NCBI RefSeq assembly: GCF_000003815.2
Contig: NC_049981.1
Location: 11,626,028 to 11,690,027, forward strand
Source of the DNA: Branchiostoma floridae
Lineage: Eukaryota > Chordata > Leptocardii > Amphioxiformes > Branchiostomatidae
DNA length: 64,000 bases
Direction of reading: 5' to 3'
The notes under the pieces: generated by a model
Database searches by the model: none
Told to the model about the DNA's origin: nothing
Seen by the model: the letters and a program-made list of their open reading frames with translations, nothing else
Position numbers and translations under genes: made by a program
In this document: piece by piece, positions 38,601 through 45,100 of the stretch
Layout of the letters: each line of letters begins with the position of its first letter
Position numbering within the stretch: the stretch's first letter is position 1

Positions 38601-39906
38601 AAATCCCCACCGCACAATATTGTGGCTCTCCTTGGTGCTGAAATGGGCTCAGTTGTATCATAAGCCGTTATACTCAGTGAGAAAAAGATGTTTTCAACCA
38701 TGACTTGCATGTTGTTCCACAGGGAGAAAGACGGCCGTGAGATTCGGCAGGACTACAGACACAAACTGATCCGGGAAAGCGAGGAGCTGTTCACACTTGT
38801 CATCTTCAGGGCCCGCGCCGAGGATTCTGGGACTTACGAAGTAGTAGCCACAAACGAGGCTGGCGAGCGACGCAGTTCAGCCACCCTCGGGGTCACCGAA
38901 CTCGAGTCCGTTAACGAAGTCGGGAGCTCGCCCGTCCCCCCTCCCCGCAGGAGGGGACGGATCAGCGCGCCCATCTTCGGGGACGTGAGGGAGAAGGTCG
39001 GACAGTTCGAGCGGGGGGCGAAAAGGTACGAGAGCTTCCGGGAGCGGCGACAACCGACACCGCCCGAGGTTACCGAGTCCAACCTGCGCCGGTCACAGAG
39101 CACAGAGGTATGCAAGTCCTGCGATTCTTAATGTTTCTTAGACAGAGTGCAAGTGTACTTAAATCATAGCTTTTCAGAGCTTTTCCCAAGGAGGGGAAGA
39201 CGGTTCATGTGCCCCCATGCTCTGACATAGTACCCCCATACTATTGGGATTAGATTCTCTGACCAGCTCAAAATTTAGATTGACCTTGTTACTGAATCAC
39301 ATTTGGCCTGCCACAGTCTTAAATTTTGTCCCCCAGGAAGTCTTAGGATGCCCCATTCGCTCACCACTTGCTCCCTTGCAATGTTTCTCCTTGCAATGTT
39401 TATCTAGAAAAACGGTACAAGTATGTGATGATAGGGAAGATCTCGAAGCGACACAAGTAAAAATAGTCACCAGTTGTTCAACCGTTCGTTCTTGGCCTTC
39501 TTCAGAATGATTAACCCAACTATTTGACAATGTGACCTGAAGTACTATCGTTATTGGTCAAAGGTGTCCTGAAGTTAGTATACTTCACCTTCGATCACCT
39601 ATTCCCATCCTCAGCTGGAGGGTAGGGGACTAAGACCACGTCTGGACCGCTAGGAGCGCGATTTGTCAGGCTACTTCCATCCCTCATCTTCCTAAAGATT
39701 GTTCAAATCATTCTCGTTCACAGATGCTGTCCCATCACCAGCGGTCCAAAGTGAGCGCCCCGCTGTCCTGGCTCAAGAAGCAGCTGCGGTCATCTCTGGC
39801 TGATGACGAACTGAAAGACGATAAGGAAGAACGCGAATCAAAGCCGAGCAAGGCCCGAAGCTTCTTCGGCTCCCTTCGGAAGACTCACAGTACTAGCCGA
39901 TTCTAG
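17498..39906 (+). CDS. TRIM-Ig/FN3 chimeric protein (RING-Bbox-coiled coil-COS/FN3 plus titin-like array)
   Basis: This is a predicted E3 ubiquitin ligase with 27 coding exons joining to 1683 codons plus stop; every junction keeps frame. Approximate domains by residue: RING 10-67 (C10, C13, C25, H27, C30, C33, C64, C67), B-box 1 111-153, B-box 2 166-206, coiled coil 211-325, COS-like box 317-373, FN3-1 374-466, low-complexity and Pro-rich linker 467-733, Ig1 734-826, FN3-2 827-929, Ig2 930-1017, Ig3 1018-1113, FN3-3 1114-1207, Ig4 1208-1299, FN3-4 1300-1399, basic linker 1400-1444, Ig5 from 1445, basic tail to 1683. The front end matches class-I TRIM proteins such as MID1. The usual B30.2/SPRY domain is absent and an I-set Ig/FN3 array of the titin/obscurin/UNC-89 kind replaces it. 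No signal peptide or membrane segment is present, so it is probably cytosolic and cytoskeletal. ATG 17498 is chosen because it lies three bases after an acceptor and directly before the RING; a 5' UTR exon must lie upstream. Confidence 0.85.
18378..18828 (+). CDS. TRIM-Ig/FN3 exon 2: end of RING, B-box 1 and B-box 2
   Basis: The acceptor is TTTCTACAG. It opens with the last RING ligands (K-C-P-A-C), making a C3HC4 finger with a long loop. B-box 1 follows (CDVC, CVKC, CYCEEC, two His), then B-box 2 (C-x2-H-x7-C-x7-C-x2-C-x4-H-x2-H). The donor is ATGAAG|GTAGGT, phase 0. Confidence 0.88.
18950..19031. repeat. Intronic inverted repeat (small MITE-like hairpin)
   Basis: AAAAAAACTTTACGTAAC with AACACCAA pairs with TTGGTGTT and GGTTACGTAAAGTTTTTTT, giving arms of about 27 bp around a 28-base loop. 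It lies in intron 2 of the TRIM-Ig/FN3 gene. Confidence 0.65.
19277..19372 (+). CDS. TRIM-Ig/FN3 exon 3: coiled coil
   Basis: This 96-bp exon has a TCTCTCCAG acceptor and a CAG|GTATGG donor, phase 0 at both ends. It encodes 32 helical residues starting A-A-L-K-D-S-V. An exon of this size (96 bp) after the B-boxes is common in TRIM genes. Confidence 0.82.
19756..19989 (+). CDS. TRIM-Ig/FN3 exon 4: coiled coil
   Basis: This 234-bp exon is phase 0 at both ends. It encodes 78 charged helical residues (K-K-E-K-D-M-L-T-T-I-E, then R-Q-Q-Q-I) and ends in A-S-F-L-Q, the start of the COS-like region. A 234-bp coiled-coil exon is typical of TRIM genes. Confidence 0.85.
20210..20232 (+). CDS. TRIM-Ig/FN3 exon 5: 23-bp micro-exon of the COS-like box
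   Basis: The acceptor is CTGTTTCAG and the donor AAGAA|GTAAGT. It encodes K-A-N-M-I-D-K plus two bases of the next Lys codon. A micro-exon of exactly this size at this point is a known feature of several TRIM genes. Confidence 0.75.
20338..20474 (+). CDS. TRIM-Ig/FN3 exon 6: COS-like box
   Basis: The acceptor is CTTGGTAG. The first base completes Lys, then V-K-S-A-L-D-S-A. Two predicted helices flank an acidic stretch, resembling the COS microtubule-targeting box of class-I TRIMs such as MID1. The donor is AAAG|GTAAAT, phase 1. Confidence 0.78.
20651..20754 (+). CDS. TRIM-Ig/FN3 exon 7: first half of FN3-1
   Basis: The exon encodes A-P-P-P-P-E-I, then S-I-S-I-R-W-H-V, the N-terminal strands of an FN3 with the conserved Trp. 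It ends at D-Y-Q in phase 0. The acceptor is TTTTTATAG. Confidence 0.82.
20818..20897. repeat. 20-bp minisatellite, four copies
   Basis: The units are GCGTACGATGCGAACATCAC and three variants with one to five changes. The array lies in intron 7, between the two halves of FN3-1. Confidence 0.8.
21299..21473 (+). CDS. TRIM-Ig/FN3 exon 8: second half of FN3-1
   Basis: It encodes V-Q-Y-S-T-L, then L-S-P-G-T-T-Y-T-C-T-V-R-A-R-D and ends in E-P in phase 1. The L-x-P-x-T-x-Y motif is the FN3 tyrosine corner. A second donor 7 bases later (21481) would break the phase with the next exon. Confidence 0.82.
22594..23034 (+). CDS. TRIM-Ig/FN3 exon 9: Ser/Ala-rich repetitive linker
   Basis: The acceptor is CATTTCACAG and the donor AATG|GTATGC, phase 1 at both ends. 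It encodes about 147 residues. The first half repeats a 14-residue motif, A-T-S-S-S-A-A-R-L-A-S-S-R-E, from a 42-bp unit, with degenerate copies after it. It is predicted to be disordered. Both strands are open here, probably because of the repeat composition. Confidence 0.7.
23447..23806 (+). CDS. TRIM-Ig/FN3 exon 10: proline-rich linker
   Basis: This 360-bp exon is phase 1 at both ends. It encodes about 120 residues rich in Pro, Lys and Ser, with stretches such as K-P-N-P-P-A-I-P-A-R and S-K-P-P-P-P-Q-R. These are candidate SH3-binding polyproline segments. It contains no fold I recognise. Confidence 0.72.
24297..24414 (+). CDS. TRIM-Ig/FN3 exon 11: first half of Ig1
   Basis: It begins D-P-N-A-P-A and includes A-K-F-T-C (B-strand Cys). 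It ends two bases into the conserved Trp codon, and the donor is AAGTG|GTGCGT. Confidence 0.8.
24670..24830 (+). CDS. TRIM-Ig/FN3 exon 12: second half of Ig1
   Basis: The first base completes Trp. L-T-L-I-V and D-T-G-E-Y-A-C-E (F-strand Cys) follow. It ends in L-S-I-K, phase 1. The acceptor is ATTTCACAG. Confidence 0.84.
24943..25046 (+). CDS. TRIM-Ig/FN3 exon 13: first part of FN3-2
   Basis: It encodes E-P-A-L-P-A-I, then A-I-I-V-R-W-N-V-P. It has exactly the length (104 bp) and phases (1 in, 0 out) of exon 7, the matching half of FN3-1. Confidence 0.84.
25534..25661 (+). CDS. TRIM-Ig/FN3 exon 14: middle of FN3-2
   Basis: It encodes L-L-Y-S-K-S-F and ends L-S-P-D-S-H-Y-R, where the Arg codon is split (phase 2). 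The donor is TACAG|GTATAC. Confidence 0.8.
25968..26044 (+). CDS. TRIM-Ig/FN3 exon 15: end of FN3-2
   Basis: This 77-bp exon completes Arg, then F-Y-V-R-S-T-T-E-W-G-L-S, the F and G strands of FN3. It ends in phase 1. Confidence 0.8.
26209..26354 (+). CDS. TRIM-Ig/FN3 exon 16: first half of Ig2
   Basis: It encodes V-P-P-P-S-F, then A-R-F-S-C-E and V-K-W-L-K-N-D, with both the B-strand Cys and the C-strand Trp. It ends P-R-F-K in phase 0. Confidence 0.84.
26708..26825 (+). CDS. TRIM-Ig/FN3 exon 17: second half of Ig2
   Basis: It encodes H-V-L-T-I-T-D-I, then D-D-A-G-E-Y-S-C-D, the F-strand motif. It ends in L-K-V-K, phase 1. Confidence 0.84.
27041..27328 (+). CDS. TRIM-Ig/FN3 exon 18: complete Ig3
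   Basis: A whole I-set Ig domain lies in one phase 1-1 exon. It shows A-T-F-I-K-P-L, L-E-C-E-V, V-R-W-L-K-S-G, L-I-I-S-D-V and D-A-S-E-Y-A-C-E. It directly follows Ig2 with no FN3 between them. Confidence 0.88.
27329..31020. other. Largest intron of the TRIM-Ig/FN3 gene (3.7 kb)
   Basis: The intron lies between Ig3 and FN3-3. It contains the MITE at 28210-28410. The rest is AT-rich. I found no further exon with Ig or FN3 motifs in any frame, although a missed exon flanked by phase 1 introns would not disturb the frame. Confidence 0.5.
28210..28410. mobile_element. MITE, CTAGTTCA...TGAACTAG family (copy 1)
   Basis: The ends are inverted: GCTAGTTCATCTGTATCAGCGGGGTA and its degenerate complement ending in GTTGAACTAGTG. 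The subterminal GTT(G)TTTTTAAAAAC and TAGGGATATCAA blocks are shared with the copy at 35079. Confidence 0.6.
31021..31162 (+). CDS. TRIM-Ig/FN3 exon 19: first half of FN3-3
   Basis: It encodes V-P-G-T-P-E-I-I, then S-V-T-L-V-W-K-D-P-D and Y-H-V-L-Y-A-K-F. It ends in a split Arg codon (phase 2). The acceptor is ATCACTCAG. Confidence 0.84.
31570..31709 (+). CDS. TRIM-Ig/FN3 exon 20: second half of FN3-3
   Basis: It encodes Y-K-T-I-S-G-V, then L-E-P-D-T-K-Y-K-F-Y-V-R-A-V-D-K-A-G, a textbook FN3 end. It ends P-P in phase 1. Confidence 0.86.
31961..32144 (+). CDS. TRIM-Ig/FN3 exon 21: first two thirds of Ig4
   Basis: It encodes V-Q-F-Q-K-I-L, then A-T-F-E-C-Q-L and V-K-W-L-R-N-S. It ends in a split Arg codon (phase 2). 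Confidence 0.84.
32508..32656 (+). mobile_element. LINE reverse-transcriptase C-terminal fragment
   Basis: One frame reads C-K-T-L-Y-R-K-A-S-F-L-P-R-T-I, then S-D-W-N-L-L and ends in TGA. This is the usual C-terminal end of CR1-like LINE ORF2 (F-x-P-R-x-I-x-x-W-N). It lies in intron 21 in the same orientation as the host gene. Confidence 0.6.
32780..32871 (+). CDS. TRIM-Ig/FN3 exon 22: end of Ig4
   Basis: It completes Arg, then L-I-V-N-N-C-G-K-E-D-V-A-E-Y-T-C-Q-C-G, with the F-strand Cys. It ends L-R-V-K in phase 1. The donor is GTCGGT, weaker than the others. Confidence 0.82.
33764..33935 (+). mobile_element. CR1-like LINE remnant
   Basis: One frame contains V-E-D-E-I-H-F-I-S-K-C-P, the E-x-x-x-H-F-x-x-x-C-P motif of LINE ORF2 ends. 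An AATAAAACTATAACCTT tail follows. It lies in intron 22. Confidence 0.5.
34192..34491 (+). CDS. TRIM-Ig/FN3 exon 23: complete FN3-4
   Basis: A whole FN3 lies in one 300-bp phase 1-1 exon. It shows S-I-T-L-Y-W-T-T-P, T-Y-Q-V-L-Y-A-T-S-F and T-T-Y-K-F-Y-V-R-G-V-T. The acceptor is CTCCCTCCAG. Confidence 0.88.
35079..35302. mobile_element. MITE, CTAGTTCA...TGAACTAG family (copy 2)
   Basis: The left end, AGTTCACCTTTATCC with ACCTATATCTGTTG, is the complement of the right end, CAGATATAGGT with GGTGAACTAGTG. The interior has GTTTTTAAAAA and TAGGGATATCAA as in the copy at 28210. Confidence 0.7.
36613..36925. repeat. Tandem pair of ~120-bp elements with inverted ends
   Basis: The units are 36613-36732 and 36808-36925. 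Each starts CAGTTAGGTACCCGGCTATA and ends GGTACCTA(A/C)CTG. The sequence TACTGGTGTTGGGTTTAAC follows both, so flank and element were duplicated together, about 200 bp in all. The second copy ends 66 bases before exon 24. Confidence 0.7.
36992..37126 (+). CDS. TRIM-Ig/FN3 exon 24: basic Ser-rich linker
   Basis: The acceptor is TACTCACAG and the donor AACAC|GTACGG, phase 1 at both ends; this donor is the only one tested that fits the next exon. It encodes R-R-S-R-L-R-T-R-A-R-S-E-E-N-L-S and then L-S-F-N-F-K-D-F. R-S-E-E-N-L-S resembles a basophilic-kinase or 14-3-3 type site (inference). Confidence 0.65.
37969..38119 (+). CDS. TRIM-Ig/FN3 exon 25: first half of Ig5
   Basis: It encodes K-D-P-G-I-N, then P-F-F-K-K-G-L, V-R-F-E-C-S-I-G-G-F-P-N-P and V-I-W. 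The Trp codon is split in phase 2, exactly as in Ig1. Confidence 0.84.
38305..38661 (-). mobile_element. LINE ORF2 C-terminal fragment
   Basis: On the minus strand it reads G-K-R-K-R-G-R-P-R-N-S-W-R-R-D-T, then W-x-D-L-R-K-K-A-Q-R-R-V-Q-W-R and G-L-C-S. This conserved C-terminal block is common to many LINE endonuclease/reverse-transcriptase ORFs. It lies in intron 25, opposite to the host gene. Confidence 0.75.
38723..39107 (+). CDS. TRIM-Ig/FN3 exon 26: end of Ig5 and basic tail
   Basis: It completes Trp, then E-K-D-G-R-E, L-F-T-L-V-I and E-D-S-G-T-Y-E-V. The F-strand Cys is replaced (Y-E-V instead of Y-x-C). A tail with S-S-P-V-P-P-P-R-R-R-G-R follows, a candidate SH3 ligand, then an Arg-rich helix. 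It ends in phase 0. Confidence 0.84.
39724..39906 (+). CDS. TRIM-Ig/FN3 exon 27: C-terminus and stop
   Basis: It follows a CAG acceptor in phase 0. It encodes 60 residues, Lys/Arg/Ser-rich, with W-L-K-K-Q-L and A-R-S-F-F-G-S-L-R-K, and ends S-R-F-TAG. No domain is recognised. Confidence 0.78.
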   Translation: MLSHHQRSKVSAPLSWLKKQLRSSLADDELKDDKEERESKPSKARSFFGSLRKTHSTSRF

Positions 39907-39977
39907 GCCGAAGTGTGTTCGGAAGTTGACATACTTCAATCAATTCTAGTTCACATTATCATATTACCATGCTACGA

Positions 39978-39983
39978 AATAAA
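39978..39983 (+). terminator. Polyadenylation signal AATAAA of the TRIM-Ig/FN3 gene
   Basis: AATAAA lies 72 bases after the TAG stop. A later T-rich and GT-containing stretch (about 40005-40040) could serve as the downstream element. Confidence 0.55.
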
Positions 39984-41500
39984 CAGATGACAGAGCTGTG
40001 TGCTATTTATTTTAGCTCCTGTTGTACATAATTGGTGTTTAGATTCTTTTTCATGTACAGCCATCCTTTACATCTTATTTACCATTCCACAGGCCTCGTG
40101 ACGTGTTTAACTGAGGGCTTAATTTCCTTTTTGTTTATTGTTAACTTGGGAAGCTAAATGGAAATTTAAGTGTCTCAAGAGATATAAGCAGTTATAGCCC
40201 AGAACATTGTTAGAGCTTGAGTAATGGTTACGCTACGAAAGAACTGTGTTACAGACATAACATCTAGCTACTGCCAACTATAAAAAGACTAACGAAGGAC
40301 TTCTAGCAATGCCTTATATAAGTAATACCTCGAAGTCTTTATTTTTCTTAACATCAGCATATAAATCAAACATGTCAATATCAATGTCAAATACCAATTC
40401 GTACATGACAGTCTGGTGGCTTGATGGCATTAGATGCATATGGCTGAAAATAGATACGAAACTAGACAGGTAACATACTTACAAGCAAATACATAATGTT
40501 TACCTTCACATGGTCTAGCCTAGTACTGATCTCTTCAATTTTACTCAAAACTTAAATGCTGATATTATATATTATATGATGATATCATATATTACATAGT
40601 GACCAGCCCTGGCAGCTCTGTCCTACCACTTGCTACATAATGTAATTGGACACCACAGAGTGTCTGCTACTTTACCAGTTAACTAACAACTAGTGTTGCA
40701 AAGTGAACATGTGAAAACATGTCGAATGTGTGGAAATTGAATGTTAACATCCGAAGTAGATGTTACATGTACGATGTGCTGCTAGAAGACGAAATGTTAT
40801 ATAACAATGTGCTAGTATTTATATGTGGGATCAAGTTATAGGATGATTATCTGGTAAAAGTTGGGGTAAGGTTTGAATGATAAAACTTTGGGGGCGAATG
40901 GGTTGAAAGGACATTTTAAAGAAATAAAAGTGAACTATTTTGCTGTATAATTGAAGTCTGTATAACAGTGCCTCGTGATTTTGTTGTTTCAACGGATTAT
41001 ATATTTTGTGTCTCATCTCCTAGTCTTGACATAAGGTTGTAAGTCACTTCATTTCATCAGAGTTATCTTGAATGCAATAATTCCTACTTCTTTCTGCTCA
41101 ATGGAAACAACATTGGCATTATTCCGGGCCTATCTCTGTGTGTCAATGGCGCCATTAAGCTGTTAGTGTTACATGATTAAAAGAGAACGACACAAGAATA
41201 TTTCAAGTACGATTTTACATTCATTATCTAAGAGCGACCCCTAGCAGTCAATGAAATAAATGCTGCAGATTAACTAGGGTGTCATATTAGCTGCACATTG
41301 ATTGGTCAATAAACATTGACCTATCAGCATATAACTTTTTTTTATTTGCAGTAATATTCTTCTTGATATGTCATAAGTGTTCAAGCCGTATTCAATAGTT
41401 AATTTCTTTCATGATTTTGTTTGTTTGATTTAATTCATTTTATAGACTGCTGTAGAGGTTGATTATTTACAAAAGTTATAAATTTCGCACAAGCGACATT
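39984..41500. other. Intergenic between the TRIM-Ig/FN3 and PRUNE2-like genes
   Basis: This is AT-rich sequence with no exon, RNA gene or clear repeat seen. The two genes are in tandem, about 1.7-2.2 kb apart. Confidence 0.4.
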
Positions 41501-41585
41501 GCATGCAGTACTGCATCTACCTAATAGACGGCGCTCGTAGACCGTCATCGTCACGCGGGAGCGCTTGCCAAGAGGATAAAATGGC
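41500..41585 (+). promoter_or_regulatory. CpG-dense putative promoter/5' UTR of the PRUNE2-like gene
   Basis: A local cluster of CpG (GACGGCGCTCGTAGACCGTC, then CGTCACGCGGGAGCGC) stands out from AT-rich flanks, directly before a possible first exon. No TATA box at a convincing spacing was seen. Confidence 0.35.
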
Positions 41586-41675
41586 ATGGCCCGTTTAGGG
41601 CCATTCCTTATCATTCTAGCCTTCTCTTTGGTCTTGTACTGTCTTGTTTTCTTCTCCACAACACTCCCAAATCAA
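41586..41675 (+). CDS. Possible alternative first exon: hydrophobic leader
   Basis: ATG with a good context (GGCATGG) opens M-A-R-L-G-P-F-L-I-I-L-A-F-S-L-V-L-Y-C-L and then V-F-F-S-T-T-L-P-N-Q. That is a continuous hydrophobic stretch like a signal anchor. It ends at CAA|GTAAGT, phase 0. A plausible acceptor, AACTTCCAG at 42092-42100, opens a phase-0 exon that is free of stops into the PRUNE2 ATG at 42143. If used, it adds 44 residues. A five-codon upstream ORF overlaps its start (41581-41598), so it might equally be 5' UTR. Confidence 0.35.
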
Positions 41676-42100
41676 GTAAGTGTACGTTTCGTATTATTTT
41701 CAGCCGTTCCCCTGTGCTTGCAGACCGTAACTTTCCATGCAAGCCGGTCCAAAGGTCAAAAGTCAAATCTTACCTTGAAACCTGATAGAAAAGATTACGC
41801 ATCATGCAGTGTTGGGTGTTTTTATTTCCTTTATTCCATGAAAAGATAAAGAAACCTCTTTCTATGTCTCTAAACATCCTTCATGATATAAACGGAGCAC
41901 ATGGATGTGGTGAACAGTCGTTTATTTTGAAAAGAAAGAGATTGCGAATTTCCTAGGTTTGAAGAGGTCATCGTGTAATGAGGTAAGGGGGAGTGGTGAA
42001 GGATTCTCAGTTAGAGTCCAGCAGTCGTCGTGATGCGATGTCATCTCCGATGTTTCTTCTTGATTTTTCTCCTCCTACGATGATTTCCTGAAACTTCCAG

Positions 42101-42178
42101 CGGATTCCTCCGTTCAGAGACACTCATAAAGGACGATCAGCCATGGAAGAATTTCTGCAGAAAGCCAAGCAAGCTGCG
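42101..42178 (+). CDS. PRUNE2: PRUNE2-like exon 1: start of the DHH protein
   Basis: The coding part from ATG 42143 encodes [12 protein letters not shown] and ends at GCG|GTGAGT, phase 0. The 42 bases before the ATG are open in frame after a possible acceptor at 42100, allowing a longer N-terminus. Confidence 0.75.
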
Positions 42179-45100
42179 GTGAGTAAATATTCTTCTTATT
42201 TGATCAGCTCTCTTGGAGAAAAAAAACGTCGTCTGAAATTTGAGGGCATTGGGACTGTGCCAAGTTCAAGTCTCTAGTCTGGGAATCGTTAGGGTTTTAC
42301 CTTTTATGTACGAAAGGAATATTCCTGGTGGTGATGTCGCATACGCTGTTGTGGTATTTTGTTTTTCTGGCCATATGCGGTCTTGAAAACAATGACGTAA
42401 GTTTCAAAACAATTGATCCGATTCTGAAAGAAGGGGGTGGGGGGTAACGTAAGCAGCGATGTCAAAAATCATATTCTTTGATTTCTCGATATTCTTTTTA
42501 CGTCAATTCAAATAAGGGTCAGAATTGAATTATTTCTATAGATAAATGATAGAAATCACAAATCATTTGAATCGGTTTATTACAATTTTCAAAGAAATCT
42601 TTCAATTTCTTGTCAATTGATTTTCCTTTGCTGCAATAATGGAATAGAGTCCAATAAATAAATTTTGATTGCTTCAAACATTTTTTGTTGAGAAATAGTT
42701 TTTTGCTTGTTGACCCACAACTATGATAAGTTTATGACTTGGTAGAACACTATTAACACCATTTGTCTGCAAGTAATATCTATAATTATATATATATGTA
42801 TAATCATGTGATATTTACATTTCTCTCAATGACTCAAGTGTTTTTCATGTAACTTGAGCAACTTTGAAGCCGAAAGCGTGATATTCTACTCGCAGGTTAC
42901 TGTACATGATGACAGAACATTTCTTCTTCCTTTCTGTATATTTCTTTTCACTGGTTGTAAATATACCTGTAAATAAACCGTACAGGGTCAAATTTTTGGT
43001 ACTAGTGTCGGAACAGAAGGGGGAGTTACCGTAAGCAAACAAATCTCTTTCAACATCATGTCATGTTTGTTTGGTCAACAGTTAGACTGTGGGTGGCTGT
43101 TTTGAACATTGGTCTTGTTCTGATTCCCAATTCTAAATTTGAGGTGTCACGGTGACCTTGTGGTTAAGGTTGTTGGCTCAGAACGGACCCGGAGGTACAG
43201 TGTTCGAATAAATCCCAGACAGGTCCTGATGATGTGCCCTTGGGAAAGGCACTTATATAATTAACACCTATTTCCTCAATAGAGTGAGGTAAAGTGAGGA
43301 ACAACCTTTGGCTCAGGACGTCCCTTGGATTGGAGGCCGCATGTTTCAGGACAGCCACACCTGAAGCACGTAAAAAAAAAAGACATTTAACTTTAAGAGA
43401 AAGCAAGGATTAAAAAAGAACCTCCCTGGTTAAAGTGTAAGCTTAGGGTTCATCCCTGTATGAGGATATGAAATAAATATACACTTTAGTAAAAACTTGG
43501 TATGTTATGAAGGTGCTAGATATGCAACTCAAATACAATGTACTAGTAAACAATAAAAACAAATGAACAACCCCAAAAAATAACATATTTATAACCATCC
43601 TTGTTTCACATGTCACCAACCCTACTTCTACATGGTATGATGAATTGGAGGACACATTTCAAATCTGCTGAAGAAGGCCACACAGAGTACCGACAAAATC
43701 TCATCTATGTCTGTGGACAGGTGGTCGCTATAGACAGGATTATGATTTAATGTTTGTAGCTATGGGGAAAATTATCTATGGGACAACCAAAAGGTCACAC
43801 ATTTGGTCCTTTCCCATAGGGTATGTTGATGTGGCTGCTTTTAAATTCCAGGTTTTACTGTGCTTCATTTAAAATCCGAATATGAACATGTGTAGCTTGT
43901 TTGAAGTTTATAATGGTGACATCTCTCCCATCTGTTTACATATATATTATTATCATTGCTTGCTTCAATGTAGACAGAAAATTAAGTTAATTGCCCTGTT
44001 TTCATTTCTCATGTGAAACAGGAAGCACACTAGTTACAAGAACAAATGATTGTAATCATCTCCTTTATGATGTTGTAGGACAAGCTGTTCAGTAATGAAA
44101 TTTGCACATGGAATATATGCATGAGTGAACCAATTTCTCACTGTATTGCTTTAACCAGTGGACTATTCATATTTTTGTAGGCAACGCCAGGCTCTTTTGA
44201 AGAACTGCGAAAATGCTTACCTTTCCTTTGGCAACATATTCTTTCTATTAGCCCATTTCATTGCTTATACAACTATTTTTCAACAAAAGAAATTAAATGC
44301 ATGACTTGATGTATCAATTGAATACTGTAAATTCTTTTATTTTGTGTGCACTTGATTTCACGTAAGCTAGGAAAGGGGGAAATAGTTGAAGGAATTCTAT
44401 AGTACAGTGGTAATAAAAGTGGAAATGTATTATTCAATATCAATGTGAAAATTGAAAAAAATTCAGCTACATGACGTTTACTGTGAAGATTTCAAGATTT
44501 ACTGTATAGCGTCCACATGTTGAAATACAAACAATGAAGGAAGAAAAGGACAACCATATTATAATGACAATTTATTATGAAGATGGTTTAGTTTTCTTTT
44601 GGCATTTTGCTTGGCTCGTTAATAATTAATTAGTAGGGAAATGTACATCGTTAACATAGCATGGAATTTTGGATGTTGTCAGCCATGACAAATTATGCAG
44701 GGTAGATCATAGATGCGACCTTTTTTTGCAAGGTCAGTCCATCTAAATCAGCTGTCTTAGAACATTCCTGAATCCACTGCCTGTTTTTAGCTAAGATATA
44801 CAGAATTATATTATTCAAATCTTACTTTTCCTTCTAAATCTATATCAATCCTTTACTTGATAATTTCAAGAATAGGAAAAATATCTTTAACTATATATCA
44901 CATGACGTACAAAATATATCTTGAACCATATTATAATGCTACCTTCTAAAATGTGTAAAAAATTTTATTTTTTTAAATTTTAACCCTGTGACCTAATGAT
45001 ACTATAATATTTATTACCTCACTGTCTCTAGAGACTGCAATGTTTATGTAGCACCATTATTTTAATACTAAGTGGTAAAATGGTAACCATGACAATAAAC

